From Phormidium tanganyikae FI6-MK23 (lineage in GTDB: Bacteria; Cyanobacteriota; Cyanobacteriia; Leptolyngbyales; Leptolyngbyaceae), in contig JAHHHU010000006.1 of assembly GCA_019359175.1 (NCBI GenBank), forward strand, positions 124,001 through 188,000: DNA of 64,000 nucleotides. The letters run 5' to 3'. Every line of letters starts with the position of its first letter. Position 1 is the first letter of the stretch. The notes beneath the pieces are model-generated. The model did not search any database, was not told the DNA's origin, and was given only the letters and a program-made list of their open reading frames with translations. The translations under genes were made by a program, and so were the position numbers. This document shows, in pieces, positions 43,593 to 54,090 of this stretch.

Positions 43593-43823
43593 ATGATTCA
43601 CTTTGTTTTAGATTTATCCACTTGGTTCGATCAGACGACTCACTTGAGTGATTTTGTTCAATCGATCGACGTGACAGTTTTGGCGCAAGAATTTAAGCAA
43701 ACCGATATCGCGGGTAACGTGGGCAAAAGTTGGAATCACTTTGTCAAAACGGGTCAGGTGTGGGCGTTTGTGATGGGAATTGGATTGGGATATTTTGTCA
43801 GAACTTTTACTTCGTTCGGCTAA
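43593..43823 (+). CDS. Small hypothetical protein with C-terminal membrane segment
   Basis: 76-aa protein. An N-terminal amphipathic part (IHFVLDLSTWFDQTTHL) and a C-terminal hydrophobic stretch (VWAFVMGIGLGYFVRTF) suggest membrane association. I do not recognise a family. ATG at 43593. Confidence 0.6.
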   Translation: MIHFVLDLSTWFDQTTHLSDFVQSIDVTVLAQEFKQTDIAGNVGKSWNHFVKTGQVWAFVMGIGLGYFVRTFTSFG

Positions 43824-43921
43824 CTCTTAATTGGGGGTGAAAAAATAATTTGCACTTCATCCCTTCTTTTTGACTGTTTGCGGTAGGCTTAGAACTTGCA
43901 GTCGATCGAGATAAATTTCTC

Positions 43922-45346
43922 TTGAGTCAGCAGTTCCCTGAATCTAAATCTCCCCAAGCGGGTCAGCCCACCACTTGGAGTCAGCGATTTGAATCCGCAT
44001 TGCATCCTGCGATCGCGCAATTCAACGCCAGCATCGGGTTTGATATTGAGCTAATCGAGTACGACCTGACCGGATCGCAAGCACACGCGAAGATGCTGGC
44101 GAAAACCGGCATTATTTCTGCTGAAGAAGGCGATCAGTTGGTCAATGGACTGGAGCAAATCCGCCAAGAATATCGCCAAGGACAGTTTCAGCCCGGTGTC
44201 GATGCCGAAGATGTGCATTTTGCTGTAGAACGCCGTTTGACCGAAATTGCAGGCGATGTCGGTAAGAAATTACATACGGCTCGATCGCGCAATGATCAAG
44301 TGGGAACCGATACCCGCCTTTATTTGCGTTCTCAAATTCAGGAGATTCGCCAGCAGATTCGAGAATTCCAAAGCGTTTTGATTGGACTTGCTGAACAGCA
44401 CGTTAAAACGCTGATTCCGGGCTACACGCATTTACAGCGAGCGCAGCCGATTAGTCTCGCGCATCATCTACTGGCGTATTTTGAGATGACGCAGCGCGAT
44501 TGGACGCGATTGGGTGAGATTTATCAGCGGGTGAATGTTTCGCCGTTGGGATCGGGTGCGCTAGCGGGAACGACGTTTCCCATCGATCGACATTACACAG
44601 CGGAACTGCTCGAATTTGGTGGGCTGTACGAAAATAGTTTGGATGGCGTAAGCGATCGAGATTTCGCGATCGAATTTCTCTGCGCTGCTAGTTTGATCAT
44701 GGTTCACCTCAGCCGTTTATCGGAAGAAGTGATTTTTTGGGCTTCTCAAGAATTTAGCTTTGTAACGCTGAAAGATAGCTGCGCCACGGGTTCCAGCATT
44801 ATGCCGCAGAAGAAGAATCCCGATGTGCCGGAACTGGTACGCGGTAAAACGGGACGGGTTTTCGGGCATTTGCAGGGAATGTTGGTGCTGATGAAAGGTC
44901 TGCCACTGGCGTACAACAAAGACTTGCAGGAAGACAAAGAAGCTTTGTTCGATGGCGTGAAAACGGTCAAGGCGTGTCTGGAAGCGATGACAATTCTGTT
45001 TCGAGAAGGGTTGGAGTTTCGGACAGCACGATTGAACGAAGCGGTCGCAGAAGATTTTTCTAACGCCACTGATGTCGCGGATTATCTAGCCACAAAAGGC
45101 GTTCCGTTCCGCGAGGCTTACAACTTAGTTGGGAAAGTCGTGCGATCGTGCATTTCTCAAAACAAGCTGCTCAAAGATCTGTCACTGGCAGAATGGCAAG
45201 ACCTTCATCCCGCGTTTGAGCCAGATATTTATGACGCGATCGCGCCTGAACAAGTCGTTGCGGCTCGAAACAGTTTCGGCGGTACAGGATTTGAGCAAAT
45301 TGATCGCGCGATCAATTCTGCAAAACAACGATTTCAGCAAGGATGA
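43922..45346 (+). CDS. argH: Argininosuccinate lyase
   Basis: 474-aa enzyme splitting argininosuccinate to arginine and fumarate, last step of arginine synthesis. The fumarase/aspartase superfamily signature [12 protein letters not shown] is intact, together with [13 protein letters not shown] and [12 protein letters not shown]. The start is TTG at 43922. The stop overlaps the ATG of the peroxiredoxin gene (ATGA), so the two are co-translated. Confidence 0.97.
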   Translation: MSQQFPESKSPQAGQPTTWSQRFESALHPAIAQFNASIGFDIELIEYDLTGSQAHAKMLAKTGIISAEEGDQLVNGLEQIRQEYRQGQFQPGVDAEDVHFAVERRLTEIAGDVGKKLHTARSRNDQVGTDTRLYLRSQIQEIRQQIREFQSVLIGLAEQHVKTLIPGYTHLQRAQPISLAHHLLAYFEMTQRDWTRLGEIYQRVNVSPLGSGALAGTTFPIDRHYTAELLEFGGLYENSLDGVSDRDFAIEFLCAASLIMVHLSRLSEEVIFWASQEFSFVTLKDSCATGSSIMPQKKNPDVPELVRGKTGRVFGHLQGMLVLMKGLPLAYNKDLQEDKEALFDGVKTVKACLEAMTILFREGLEFRTARLNEAVAEDFSNATDVADYLATKGVPFREAYNLVGKVVRSCISQNKLLKDLSLAEWQDLHPAFEPDIYDAIAPEQVVAARNSFGGTGFEQIDRAINSAKQRFQQG

Positions 45347-45807
45347 GTATGGCTTTGAACATTGGCGATCGCGCTCCTGACTTTTCCTTACCCGATACGC
45401 AGGGAAATCTGGTCAATCTTGCAGATCTTAAAGGAAAGCGGGTGGTGTTGTACTTCTATCCGCGTGATAACACGCCCGGATGTACCAAGGAGGCGTGCGG
45501 CTTTCGGGATACATATGATCAATATCAGGCGCAAGATGTCGTGCTGTTGGGTGTCAGTACGGACGATGCAAAATCGCATGAGAAATTCGTGAAAAAGTAC
45601 GACTTACCGTTTCCATTGCTGTGTGATGAAGGCGGCAAAGTTGCAGAGACTTACGAAAGTTACGGATTGAAAAAATTTATGGGGAAAGAGTATTTAGGGA
45701 TTACTCGAAATACCTTTGTCATCAGTCCAGATGGTACGATCGAAAAAATCTACCGCAAAGTCAAGCCTGATCTTCACGCGACTCAAATTCTCGCTGATCT
45801 CACCTGA
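45343..45807 (+). CDS. bcp: Peroxiredoxin, BCP/PrxQ type
   Basis: 154-aa thioredoxin-fold peroxidase reducing hydroperoxides. Peroxidatic Cys in [13 protein letters not shown], with the resolving Cys five residues later as in PrxQ. The rest ([38 protein letters not shown]) is typical. It overlaps argH by 4 bp; the combination has no obvious biochemical logic and may just be a shared promoter. Confidence 0.93.
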   Translation: MSMALNIGDRAPDFSLPDTQGNLVNLADLKGKRVVLYFYPRDNTPGCTKEACGFRDTYDQYQAQDVVLLGVSTDDAKSHEKFVKKYDLPFPLLCDEGGKVAETYESYGLKKFMGKEYLGITRNTFVISPDGTIEKIYRKVKPDLHATQILADLT

Positions 45808-45915
45808 AATCGTTCTGCTCTAGCGATTTGCATCTGCCAAACGATCTCACTTCTGGATCTTCTTGTGCTGATAGCTGTTAGACGGATCATTCCTTACATT
45901 TTGTTTCCTGAGCTT

Positions 45916-46371
45916 ATGCGTCGGTTTTGGCGATATTTTCAAGCTGTTTTGGGTGTCATGTTCCGACATCCAATCACTGGCACAAGTATCATCACTGTTT
46001 TGCCGGGCGATCGCATTGTGTTGATTCGGCGGCGGGATAACGGGCTGTGGAGTCTTCCGGGCGGCATCGTCGATTGGGGCGAGGACTTGCCGACAGCGAT
46101 TCGACGAGAATTGGCAGAAGAAACGGGTTTGGAGCTTACCAAAATTCGGCGCTTGGTGGGAATTTACTCGGCTCCCGATCGCGATCCGAGAATGCACTCG
46201 ATTTGCGTGGTCGTTGAAGTGGAAGCGACTGGAGCCTTTAATCCACAGGATGTCGATGAGGTTGCAGACGTGCAGGCATTCCAATGTTCGCATTTGCCAC
46301 CCGGTCAGCTTTCTCATGATCACGGCAAACAGCTACAAGATTATTTTGAGGGCAGAACCACGATCGCTTAG
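45916..46371 (+). CDS. Nudix hydrolase
   Basis: 151-aa Nudix-fold pyrophosphohydrolase. The Nudix box is complete (GGIVDWGEDLPTAIRREL, then AEETGLEL, matching G-x5-E-x7-REUxEExGU). It hydrolyses a nucleoside diphosphate linked to another moiety; substrate unknown. I chose the ATG at 45916 (MRRFWRYFQAV); the frame is open upstream to a GTG at 45865. Confidence 0.87.
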   Translation: MRRFWRYFQAVLGVMFRHPITGTSIITVLPGDRIVLIRRRDNGLWSLPGGIVDWGEDLPTAIRRELAEETGLELTKIRRLVGIYSAPDRDPRMHSICVVVEVEATGAFNPQDVDEVADVQAFQCSHLPPGQLSHDHGKQLQDYFEGRTTIA

Positions 46372-46440
46372 TCCAAAGCGCAGCAAGCAACCTGATTTCC
46401 TGGTAGATTGGGCGATGTACACCGCGCAGAGGCAGGGAAT

Positions 46441-47757
46441 ATGCAGCCGAAAATCATTGTTCTCGATGATGATCCAACTGGATCGCAGACGGTGCATAGT
46501 TGCCTGCTTCTGATGCAGTGGGATGTCGAAACTCTAAGAGTAGGATTACGCGATCAGGCTCCGATCTTCTTTGTTTTGACGAATACTCGATCGCTGACTC
46601 CCGAAGCTGCAAAAGCGGTCACTCAGGAAGTTTGTTGCAATCTAAAAAGCGCGATCGCACAAGAATTGATCCAAGATTTTCTTGTGGTGAGTCGATCAGA
46701 TTCAACTTTAAGAGGACATTACCCGATCGAAACAGATGCGATCGCGGAAGAACTCGGTTCATTCGATGCTCATTTCCTTGTGCCCGCATTTTTTGAAGGT
46801 GGGCGAACAACTCGCGATAGTGTGCATTATCTCAAAGTCAACGGGGTCGATACTCCGGTTCACGAAACTGAGTTTGCAAAGGATTCGGTGTTTGGGTATC
46901 AGCATAGCTATCTACCCGATTACGTCGAAGAGAAAACACAAGGGCGAATCCATGCGAATCAAGTCGAGCGATTCTTGCTGGCGGATCTACGATCGGGGAT
47001 TCAATCCAAATTGAAGAATTTACACGATAACCAATGCTGTGTTGTTGATGCAGAAACACAGACAGACATGGATCGATTTGCATCGGATGTATTAACTGTT
47101 GCATCGGAAGGAAAACGCTTTTTATTTCGCAGTGCGGCAAGTTTGCTGACTTCATTGGCAAATTTGGGAGCGCAACCGATCGCACAAGCAGAAATGGCGC
47201 GATATGTCCGAGAAGGCAAGCCCGGAGCCGTAATCGTTGGATCTCATGTAAAGAAAACAACCGAACAGCTACAGAAATTACTCGAAGCCCCAGGAACAGT
47301 TGGCGTTGAAATCGAAGTTGGGCAATTAGCTCGATCGAATGAAGCTCACACTGCTTTGTTAAACAGCGCAGTCGAAAAGATCAACGAAATTCACAACGCT
47401 GGAAAGACTCCTGTAATCTACACCAGTCGGCAAGAATTGACCTTTAACGATGCTCAAACTCGCTTAAATTTTGGCGAATCTGTCTCAACGCTTTTAATGG
47501 ATATTTTGCAGCATCTTCCGTCAGACATTGGTTTTCTAATTAGCAAAGGTGGCATCACCTCAAACGATACTTTGAGCAAAGGATTAGCGCTCAGAACTGC
47601 GCGACTTTTGGGACAAGTTTTAGCAGGCGTTTCGATGGTCAGAACCGCAGAAGATCACCCACAGTTCCCAAATCTGCCCGTCGTCCTATTCCCCGGAAAT
47701 GTCGGAGATGAAACCGCACTCGCAACCGTATATCAACGCCTAAACCAACACATTTAA
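46441..47757 (+). CDS. Four-carbon acid sugar kinase family protein (DUF1537/OtnK-like)
   Basis: 438-aa ATP-dependent kinase of the DUF1537/four-carbon acid sugar kinase family. N-terminal DDDPTGSQTVHS, middle SRSDSTLRGHYPIETD, and the C-terminal ATP-binding glycine-rich SKGGITSNDTLSKGL. It has the two-domain length of the family (OtnK/DtnK). Four bp separate it from garR, implying an operon that phosphorylates and reduces tetronate or glycerate-type acids. I chose the ATG at 46441 (MQPKIIVLDDD); the frame is open to 46408. Confidence 0.87.
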   Translation: MQPKIIVLDDDPTGSQTVHSCLLLMQWDVETLRVGLRDQAPIFFVLTNTRSLTPEAAKAVTQEVCCNLKSAIAQELIQDFLVVSRSDSTLRGHYPIETDAIAEELGSFDAHFLVPAFFEGGRTTRDSVHYLKVNGVDTPVHETEFAKDSVFGYQHSYLPDYVEEKTQGRIHANQVERFLLADLRSGIQSKLKNLHDNQCCVVDAETQTDMDRFASDVLTVASEGKRFLFRSAASLLTSLANLGAQPIAQAEMARYVREGKPGAVIVGSHVKKTTEQLQKLLEAPGTVGVEIEVGQLARSNEAHTALLNSAVEKINEIHNAGKTPVIYTSRQELTFNDAQTRLNFGESVSTLLMDILQHLPSDIGFLISKGGITSNDTLSKGLALRTARLLGQVLAGVSMVRTAEDHPQFPNLPVVLFPGNVGDETALATVYQRLNQHI

Positions 47758-47761
47758 TCAC

Positions 47762-48640
47762 ATGGAACGCATTGGATTTATTGGACTTGGCATCATGGGA
47801 AAGCCAATGGTGCAGAACTTGTTAAAGGCTAGATATGGCGTGACGGTGTTTAATCGATCGACAACCGCGATCAATAATCTCGCTACCCAAGGCGCAACCC
47901 CCGCAACCTCACCGAAACAAGTCGCCGAACAATCCGACATTGTGATCACCTGTCTCCCCGATTCTCCAGACGTGGAATCAGTTGTATTAGGACAAAACGG
48001 AATCTTAGCAGGATCGCGATCGGGAATGTTGTTGATCGATATGTCTACGATCGCGCCTGCGACTTCCAAGAAAATCTACTCAGAACTTCAAACCCACGGA
48101 ATTCAATCGCTTGATGCTCCCGTTTCAGGCGGCGATATTGGCGCACAGCAAGGAACCTTATCGATCATGGTCGGGGGAGAGAAATCGGCATTCGATCGCG
48201 CTTTACCCGTCCTGCAAGCGATGGGAAAAAACATTGTTCACATTGGCGAAGCAGGTGCGGGACAAGTCACTAAAGCCTGCAATCAAATCGTAGTCGCAAT
48301 GACCGTTCAAGCGGTTGCAGAGGCGTTAACACTGGCGAAAAAGTCAGGCGTTGATCCTGCAAAAGTTCGTGATGCGTTACTGGGTGGCTTCGCTCAAAGT
48401 CGAGTGTTAGAAGTTCACGGACAGCGAATCTTAGATAATAGCTTTCAGCCTGGATTTAAGCTCGATCTGCACCGCAAAGATATGAATATTGTGTTGCAGA
48501 CTGGGCGAGAAGTGGGAGTGCCTTTACTCGGAAGCGCTCAGGTCACAGCATTGATGGATTCGCTGATTGCTCAAGGGAAAGGTCAGCTTGATAATGCTGC
48601 GATCGCGCTTTTATACGAATTGCTTTCAACACCAAATTAG
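47762..48640 (+). CDS. garR: 2-hydroxy-3-oxopropionate (tartronate semialdehyde) reductase-like
   Basis: 292-aa beta-hydroxyacid dehydrogenase. NAD(P) motif GFIGLGIMGKPM, substrate motif DAPVSGGDIGAQQGTLSIM and the catalytic Lys in GQVTKACNQIV. Form and context suit tartronate semialdehyde reductase, which produces D-glycerate. It follows the DUF1537 kinase by 4 bp, so both probably belong to one sugar-acid or glyoxylate-salvage route. The symbol is by similarity of form only. Confidence 0.82.
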   Translation: MERIGFIGLGIMGKPMVQNLLKARYGVTVFNRSTTAINNLATQGATPATSPKQVAEQSDIVITCLPDSPDVESVVLGQNGILAGSRSGMLLIDMSTIAPATSKKIYSELQTHGIQSLDAPVSGGDIGAQQGTLSIMVGGEKSAFDRALPVLQAMGKNIVHIGEAGAGQVTKACNQIVVAMTVQAVAEALTLAKKSGVDPAKVRDALLGGFAQSRVLEVHGQRILDNSFQPGFKLDLHRKDMNIVLQTGREVGVPLLGSAQVTALMDSLIAQGKGQLDNAAIALLYELLSTPN

Positions 48641-48696
48641 CAATCGATCGCACGTAGAGTCTTTTAAGCCTCAAAAACAGCAATATCCTTTTGTAC

Positions 48697-49914
48697 ATGA
48701 GTCAATCCGCAACACTAATCCTTTTTATATCCAGTCTTCTTGCGTTCTACCTTGCCTGGAATTTAGGTGCAAATGATGTCGCAAATGCGATGGGAACTTC
48801 GGTCGGTTCCAAAGCAGTCACCTTAAAGCAAGCTTTGATCATTGCTGGCATTCTAGAATTTACTGGTGCAGTTCTGTTTGGTAGTCATGTTTCTCAAACG
48901 CTAATTACAGGCATTCTCGATCCAACACAGTTCACGCCGCAGATTTTACTGCTCGGCATGATTGCAGTTCTCGTTGCAGCGGGACTTTGGCTAAATGTTG
49001 CAACGCTCTTTGGTTTCCCGGTGTCGTCCTCTCATGCAACTGTGGGCGCGATCGCGGGAGTCGGTTCTCTCGCGTTTGGACTAGATGCAGTTCATTGGAA
49101 CGCGATCGCATTGATTTCAATGACGTGGGTTATCACTCCAGCGGTGAGCGGTTTAATTGCCGCCGCATTCTACAGCACAATCAAATACTGGATTCTGGAT
49201 CAACCGAATGCGATCGCACAACTACAACAATGGATTCCTTGGCTTAGTACGATGCTCATTGGAATTTTCGGCGTGATTGTCTTCCCAACGATCGCACAAC
49301 CGATTCAAAGTCTGATTGGTCTACCCATTCAAGACATTTCTCTGATGCTAGGCGCGATCGCAATCACTGGACTCTCAATTTCAGCCTTGCAGAACCTACA
49401 GTCGGTAGAATCGACAATCGGACGATTTCAAGTGGTTAGCGCTTGCTTTGTTGCGTTCGCTCATGGCTCGAACGATGTGGGAAATGCGATCGCTCCCTTC
49501 GCTGCGATTGTCTCTGTTTTACAAACAGGTAAGGTTCCGACAGAAGGGTTTCAAATTCCGCTCTGGACATTGGTTTTAGGCGGGGTTGGCATTGTGGCAG
49601 GTTTAGCGGTTTTGGGCAAAAAAGTGATTTCAACGATCGGAGAAGGCATCATTTCTCTGCAGCCGAGCGGCGGACTCTGTGCAGAACTCGCGACGGCAAC
49701 CACAATTTTGATTGCTTCTCGGTTTGGTCTACCCGTTTCGACTTCTCATGCGCTGGTAGGTGGGGTGGTTGGCGTGGGCTTAGTGCAAGGTTTGAAGTCG
49801 ATTCAATTTCAAACGCTCCGATCGATCGCGCTAACTTGGCTCGTGACAATTCCGATTTCGGCAGCTTTGAGTGGGATTTTATTTGTGATTCTACGATCGA
49901 TTTTTGTGCGTTAG
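48697..49914 (+). CDS. pitA: PiT-family inorganic phosphate transporter
   Basis: 405-aa low-affinity phosphate transporter with about ten helices. Both copies of the family motif are present: WNLGANDVANAMG (N-terminal) and AHGSNDVGNAIAP (C-terminal), as are the two PVSSSHAT/PVSTSHAL segments. ATG at 48697; a TTG two codons earlier is possible. Separated from garR by about 55 bp. Confidence 0.94.
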   Translation: MSQSATLILFISSLLAFYLAWNLGANDVANAMGTSVGSKAVTLKQALIIAGILEFTGAVLFGSHVSQTLITGILDPTQFTPQILLLGMIAVLVAAGLWLNVATLFGFPVSSSHATVGAIAGVGSLAFGLDAVHWNAIALISMTWVITPAVSGLIAAAFYSTIKYWILDQPNAIAQLQQWIPWLSTMLIGIFGVIVFPTIAQPIQSLIGLPIQDISLMLGAIAITGLSISALQNLQSVESTIGRFQVVSACFVAFAHGSNDVGNAIAPFAAIVSVLQTGKVPTEGFQIPLWTLVLGGVGIVAGLAVLGKKVISTIGEGIISLQPSGGLCAELATATTILIASRFGLPVSTSHALVGGVVGVGLVQGLKSIQFQTLRSIALTWLVTIPISAALSGILFVILRSIFVR

Positions 49915-49926
49915 GAACTTCGTTGA

Positions 49927-50967
49927 CTAAGATGATCGCCGTTGCAAAACACCCGATCGCTTTAATTCCTCTAAATCCTTCGTTCCCGTACAAAACAGCA
50001 CCGTCGTAATCTCCGCCTGCAAAATCTCCATCAACAAATGCAGTGCTTCTTCCGACTCATTCGCCGCTTGCAAAAACGGCAGCGCTAGCCCAGCCAGATC
50101 CGCCCCAAGCGCGATCGTTTTCGCAATCTCTAATCCGTTTCGCAATCCACCCGACGCAATCAGCGGCATCGTTGGCGAAAAATGCCGAATTTGAGTAATA
50201 CAATCGGCGGTTGGAATTCCCCAATCCGCAAACGTCATTCCCAAACGTCGCTGTATTGGATCTTGAGCGCGACTACTTTCCACTTTCGCCCAAGAAGTCC
50301 CGCCTGCACCCGCTACATCGATCGCAGACACCCCCGCCGCAATCAATTTCTCTGCCATTGCCTTCGAGATCCCATTCCCCACTTCTTTCGCAATCACGGG
50401 AACCGGAAGCATGTCACAAAGTTGAGCAATTTTATCGAACAGCCCGCGAAAGTTTTTGTCGCCTCGTGTTTGCACCGCTTCCTGTAGTGGATTGAGATGC
50501 AAAATCAACGCATCCGCTTCGAGCAGATCCACTGCCTTCAAACACTGCTCAATTCCATAAGTGTAATTGAGTTGAACCGCGCCCAAATTTGCAAACAACA
50601 CCGCATCCGGTGCAATCGCTCTCAACGCAAAAGAATCAGAAACACCAGGATTCTCGATCGCGACTCGCTGAGATCCAACGCCCATGGCAAGCCGATATTC
50701 TTGCGCGATCGCAGCTAAACGGTAATTGATCGTTTTCGCCAATTCTGTACCGCCCGTCATCGAGGAAATCAAAATCGGAGCGTTGAGCGGCTTGCTTAAA
50801 AAAGTCGTGCGAATATCAATATCTGCTCGATCGAGTTCCGGTAAGCAGCAGTGCGTAAAGTGATAGTTTTCGAGTCCTGTCGTGGTTTCTCGGCACTGCA
50901 CATCGTCTTCTAGACAAACTCTTAAATGATCGGCTTTGCGATTTTGGGTTTCTGTCGCTCCATTCAT
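49927..50967 (-). CDS. fni: Isopentenyl-diphosphate delta-isomerase, type 2
   Basis: 346-aa FMN-dependent IDI-2, interconverting IPP and DMAPP for carotenoid and chlorophyll side-chain supply. N-terminal [23 protein letters not shown], the conserved [16 protein letters not shown], and phosphate-binding [13 protein letters not shown]. Full length. Converges on the phosphate transporter gene with only 12 bp between stops. Confidence 0.95.
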   Translation of the reverse strand: MNGATETQNRKADHLRVCLEDDVQCRETTTGLENYHFTHCCLPELDRADIDIRTTFLSKPLNAPILISSMTGGTELAKTINYRLAAIAQEYRLAMGVGSQRVAIENPGVSDSFALRAIAPDAVLFANLGAVQLNYTYGIEQCLKAVDLLEADALILHLNPLQEAVQTRGDKNFRGLFDKIAQLCDMLPVPVIAKEVGNGISKAMAEKLIAAGVSAIDVAGAGGTSWAKVESSRAQDPIQRRLGMTFADWGIPTADCITQIRHFSPTMPLIASGGLRNGLEIAKTIALGADLAGLALPFLQAANESEEALHLLMEILQAEITTVLFCTGTKDLEELKRSGVLQRRSS

Positions 50968-50991
50968 AAAACGATTTCTCTAACGATTTCT

Positions 50992-51528
50992 CTATCCTTT
51001 CACAAGCTCGACCCCATCTCGCCCGTCAGTTTCTTGCAGATACACCTTGATCATTTCTTCCTTGGCGGTCGGAAGCTGTTTTCCAATATAGTCTGGATGA
51101 ATCGGCACTTCCCGATGTCCTCGATCGATTAACACCGCTAACCGAATTACTTCCGGTCGCCCATAATCATTCACCGCATCCAATGCCGCACGAATTGTTC
51201 GCCCTTTGTAAATGACATCATCGATCAGCACCACAGTCTTTCCGGTCAGATCAAAGGAAATCTCAGTTTTAGCCGGAGTGCGAACCCCGATCGTATCAAA
51301 ATCATCCCGGTAAAACGTAATATCGATCGCACCCAGCGGAACCTCAATCTGTTCCAAAGCGTTAATCTGTTCCATGATCGTTTTCGCCAATGGAACGCCT
51401 CTCGTGTAAATTCCCAGCAAAACCAACTTTGATAAATCTCCCGATCGCTCAACAATTTGCGAAGCGAGACGATTTACCGTTCGGCGTAATTCTTCAGCAG
51501 ACAAAATCTCAATTCGTTCTAGCGGCAT
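50992..51528 (-). CDS. pyrR: PyrR, pyrimidine regulator / uracil phosphoribosyltransferase
   Basis: 178-aa PRTase-fold protein. The PRPP site is [17 protein letters not shown]; conserved [18 protein letters not shown] and [11 protein letters not shown] are typical of PyrR. In other bacteria it binds the pyr leader RNA in response to UMP; no pyr gene is adjacent here, so the uracil-salvage role is the safer call. Same strand as fni, 24 bp upstream of it. Confidence 0.93.
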   Translation of the reverse strand: MPLERIEILSAEELRRTVNRLASQIVERSGDLSKLVLLGIYTRGVPLAKTIMEQINALEQIEVPLGAIDITFYRDDFDTIGVRTPAKTEISFDLTGKTVVLIDDVIYKGRTIRAALDAVNDYGRPEVIRLAVLIDRGHREVPIHPDYIGKQLPTAKEEMIKVYLQETDGRDGVELVKG

Positions 51529-51759
51529 GAGCGATCGTCAAAACAGGTATAGCGCTAGCGTACAAGGAAATTTGATCCACCTGTCGTCAATTTTGTATTT
51601 GATCCAGCATTCTCGACAGGTTGATCATCTTGCAACGTCGAATCGACTTTCTGTAAAACTACGTTAAAAAAGGTTGCAGAAGTCAGAAGAACGAGAGCGC
51701 GATCGAGGACTTAACGCTACGTTTAGAGAACCGCTTAAATCGTTTTGCCTTCAGAAACC

Positions 51760-52065
51760 ATGAATAATATGCAACGGTATCGGTTATCTTGCACACTTTC
51801 ATTCGGCGATGTTTACGGTCAGATCATCGTCTGGCTGATTGTCATTTTCCTTAGTTTAGCCTCAGCAATGGCAATGATGGGCGCAAGCCGTCCAGTCTAC
51901 GCGCTTGCAACCGTCGGACTCATCCTCGTTTTATCTCTACCATTCCTGCTCTTCGCCTTCGTCACCACTCTGTTAAATCACATCGAAATCACAGAACTCG
52001 ACTCGGCAAAAGAAACTCGATCGATGCCCAACCCTTCGGCTCCGCGTCAAACGGCTCAAGCATAA
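51760..52065 (+). CDS. Small two-helix membrane protein
   Basis: 101-aa protein with two hydrophobic segments (IIVWLIVIFLSLASAMAMM and ALATVGLILVLSLPFLLFAF) and a polar C-terminus. No family recognised. A TTG at 51745 would add five residues; I prefer ATG 51760 (MNNMQRYRLS). Confidence 0.62.
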   Translation: MNNMQRYRLSCTLSFGDVYGQIIVWLIVIFLSLASAMAMMGASRPVYALATVGLILVLSLPFLLFAFVTTLLNHIEITELDSAKETRSMPNPSAPRQTAQA

Positions 52066-52191
52066 TTAAAAACTGGGGGACAAACCATCAAATCCCCCCT
52101 CACTGCTCCCATTTCACAACTTTGCGCTATCGTTGAATCTGCTAACTCAGTCTTAGCTGTTCCATTCTGCGAAAAATTGTGAGGTAATCCT

Positions 52192-53082
52192 GTGACCGAA
52201 CCACGGAAAAATCGTTGGCTGCTCAACCTCGTCCTGATCGTGGCAACCGTCGGCTTATTAGGTGTCACAATGTTGCCCCTGATTACCTCCGCGATCGGCA
52301 GCAATTCCCAAGCCAATAATAAGCCAAGTCCGTCTCCCTCTGAAGCCGCGACTCCCCAAAAAGCGGATATCGAAGCGCAAGCTAGAGGCTATGAAGAAGT
52401 CCTCAAGCGCGAACCCGAAAATCCAACAGCTCTACGCGGACTGGTCGAAGCGCGACTGCGATTAAATGATGTCAAAGGAGTCGTCGATCCGCTAGAGAAA
52501 CTCGCAAAATTAAATCCGAATATGACCGAATACGGCGTTCTACTCGCTCAGGCAAAACAGCAGTTGAACGACCCTGAAGGTGCAGCACAGGCTTATCGAT
52601 CGATTCTGCAAGCCAAACCTGGCGACCTCAACGCCCTCGCTGGACTTTCTGATTTATTAATCAAACAGCAGCGACCCGAAGCCGCGATCGGACTTTTGCA
52701 AGATACAGTTAAACAAGCTCCGAGCGCCAACAAAACACAGCCGAATGCAGTAGATGCAACAGCGGTACAAGTCCTTTTAGGCAAAGTTTTCGCGTCTCAA
52801 AAACGCTACGATGATGCCCTTGCAACCTTTGACGAAGCCTCAAAAGGCAACGCGAATGATTTCCAACCCGTTCTCTACAAAGCCCTGGTATTGAAAGAGC
52901 AAGGGAAAAATGATGAAGCGAAACCTCTGTTCGATAAAGCAGCTTCTCTCGCACCCGCTCAATTTAAGGATCAAATTACTCGCTTAAGCACAGATCAACC
53001 TGCTGCGCCGGATGCCAGCACAACCAGTCCCACCACTCCCCCGCCTGGTGTCACTCCGACAAGTCCTGCTCCGAAAAACTAA
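52192..53082 (+). CDS. Membrane-anchored TPR protein
   Basis: 296-aa protein with an N-terminal transmembrane helix (LLNLVLIVATVGLLGVTML) and about five tetratricopeptide repeats (YEEVLKREPENPTALRGLVE, YRSILQAKPGDLNALAGLS, TFDEASKGNANDFQPVLYKA), then a Pro/Thr-rich tail. TPRs mediate protein contacts, probably in the periplasm. Start is GTG with a GAGGT-type site upstream. Confidence 0.85.
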   Translation: MTEPRKNRWLLNLVLIVATVGLLGVTMLPLITSAIGSNSQANNKPSPSPSEAATPQKADIEAQARGYEEVLKREPENPTALRGLVEARLRLNDVKGVVDPLEKLAKLNPNMTEYGVLLAQAKQQLNDPEGAAQAYRSILQAKPGDLNALAGLSDLLIKQQRPEAAIGLLQDTVKQAPSANKTQPNAVDATAVQVLLGKVFASQKRYDDALATFDEASKGNANDFQPVLYKALVLKEQGKNDEAKPLFDKAASLAPAQFKDQITRLSTDQPAAPDASTTSPTTPPPGVTPTSPAPKN

Positions 53083-53098
53083 TTTCAACCTTCTAATT

Positions 53099-53146
53099 AA
53101 AAAGCCAGGAATGCGGGAGAAATCCTTTTGAATTCCTGGCTTTTTT
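53099..53146 (+). terminator. Intrinsic terminator after the TPR gene
   Basis: 14-bp perfect arms (53099-53112 with 53132-53145), with flanking T residues and a 19-nt loop. Confidence 0.9.
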
Positions 53147-53482
53147 AATTGCTTCTATTAGTAGTCTAGATTACCAAAATGCGCTTTCTGCCCGGATTCC
53201 AGCCAAAATTTGTCAAACTTCTTGTCTCCACAATTTGTCGCGACTTTTTACGCCATCTGTCCGACTTAACTGGTGAATATCATCAATTTCTCATCCAGAA
53301 AAATCGCGATTTGGTGACAAAGTAGCAGTTTTCATCTAACTTTGGGGAGATGCTCGGAGGTAATTAGAATATCTAATGCTTCAACTTGCTCTTTGGATCA
53401 TTAAGAAATCGTATATAAGGAGTAACACGCAAATTTTCCGATACGGTTATGCTCTCTCGACCCCTCTTTCACGATTCGATTC
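53147..53482. other. Intergenic region before trmL
   Basis: About 340 bp without a supported ORF. Several TGTC/GACA tetramers recur between 53210 and 53330. A promoter for trmL should lie in the 3' part (a TATATAAGG stretch occurs near 53410), but its boxes are not clear. Confidence 0.45.
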
Positions 53483-53944
53483 ATGCCTAAAGTCGTTCTT
53501 GTTCATCCTCAAATTCCTCCCAATACCGGAAATATTGCTCGCACTTGTGCCGCAACCCAAACAGAACTGCACCTTGTCGCCCCGCTCGGCTTTGAAATCA
53601 GCGATCGCTATCTCAAACGCGCCGGACTCGACTACTGGGAGTTCGTCACGCTCAAAGTCCACGACTCGATCGCCGATTTCTATGCCTATTCGCAAACCCA
53701 AGGCGGACGCTGGATCGGCTTCAGCGCCAAAGCCACCCAGAATTACACCCAAATCGAATATCAAGACACCGATTGGCTCCTGTTCGGCAGCGAAACCGCA
53801 GGACTCCCCGCCGAAGTCCTGAAAATCTGCCCGATGCTTGCCTACATTCCCATGAGTCAGCCGGGTGTCCGCAGCCTCAACCTTTCGGTTAGCGCCGCGA
53901 TCGGGCTATTCGAGGCACGTCGCCAACTCGGATACCTCAGCTAA
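53483..53944 (+). CDS. trmL: tRNA (cytidine/uridine-34-2'-O)-methyltransferase
   Basis: 153-aa SpoU-family knotted methyltransferase modifying the wobble base of tRNA-Leu. Conserved IPPNTGNIARTC at the N-terminus, LLFGSETAGLP, and the SAM-binding knot IPMSQPGVRSLNLSVSAAI. Length and motifs fit TrmL and not the longer TrmH. Confidence 0.95.
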   Translation: MPKVVLVHPQIPPNTGNIARTCAATQTELHLVAPLGFEISDRYLKRAGLDYWEFVTLKVHDSIADFYAYSQTQGGRWIGFSAKATQNYTQIEYQDTDWLLFGSETAGLPAEVLKICPMLAYIPMSQPGVRSLNLSVSAAIGLFEARRQLGYLS

Positions 53945-54054
53945 ACCATCTATATATAAATATGTGGAAAAAACGCGATCGTTGCTCAAATTACATCGTC
54001 GATTGCTCTATCACTCCACTGCTTCCATAACAGCAAGATGCAAATTTGCCACGA

Positions 54055-54090
54055 CAAATTAGTTATCTGGATCACTAATTTGCAGTTTTT
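54055..54090 (+). terminator. Candidate terminator downstream of trmL
   Basis: 9-bp perfect arms CAAATTAGT (54055-54063) and ACTAATTTG (54074-54082), followed by five Ts after two bases. Confidence 0.6.

Noticed and set aside
53147..53482. TGTC/GACA tetramers as a regulator-binding cluster
   Set aside because: The recurrence is weak and spacing irregular; likely chance in AT-rich DNA.
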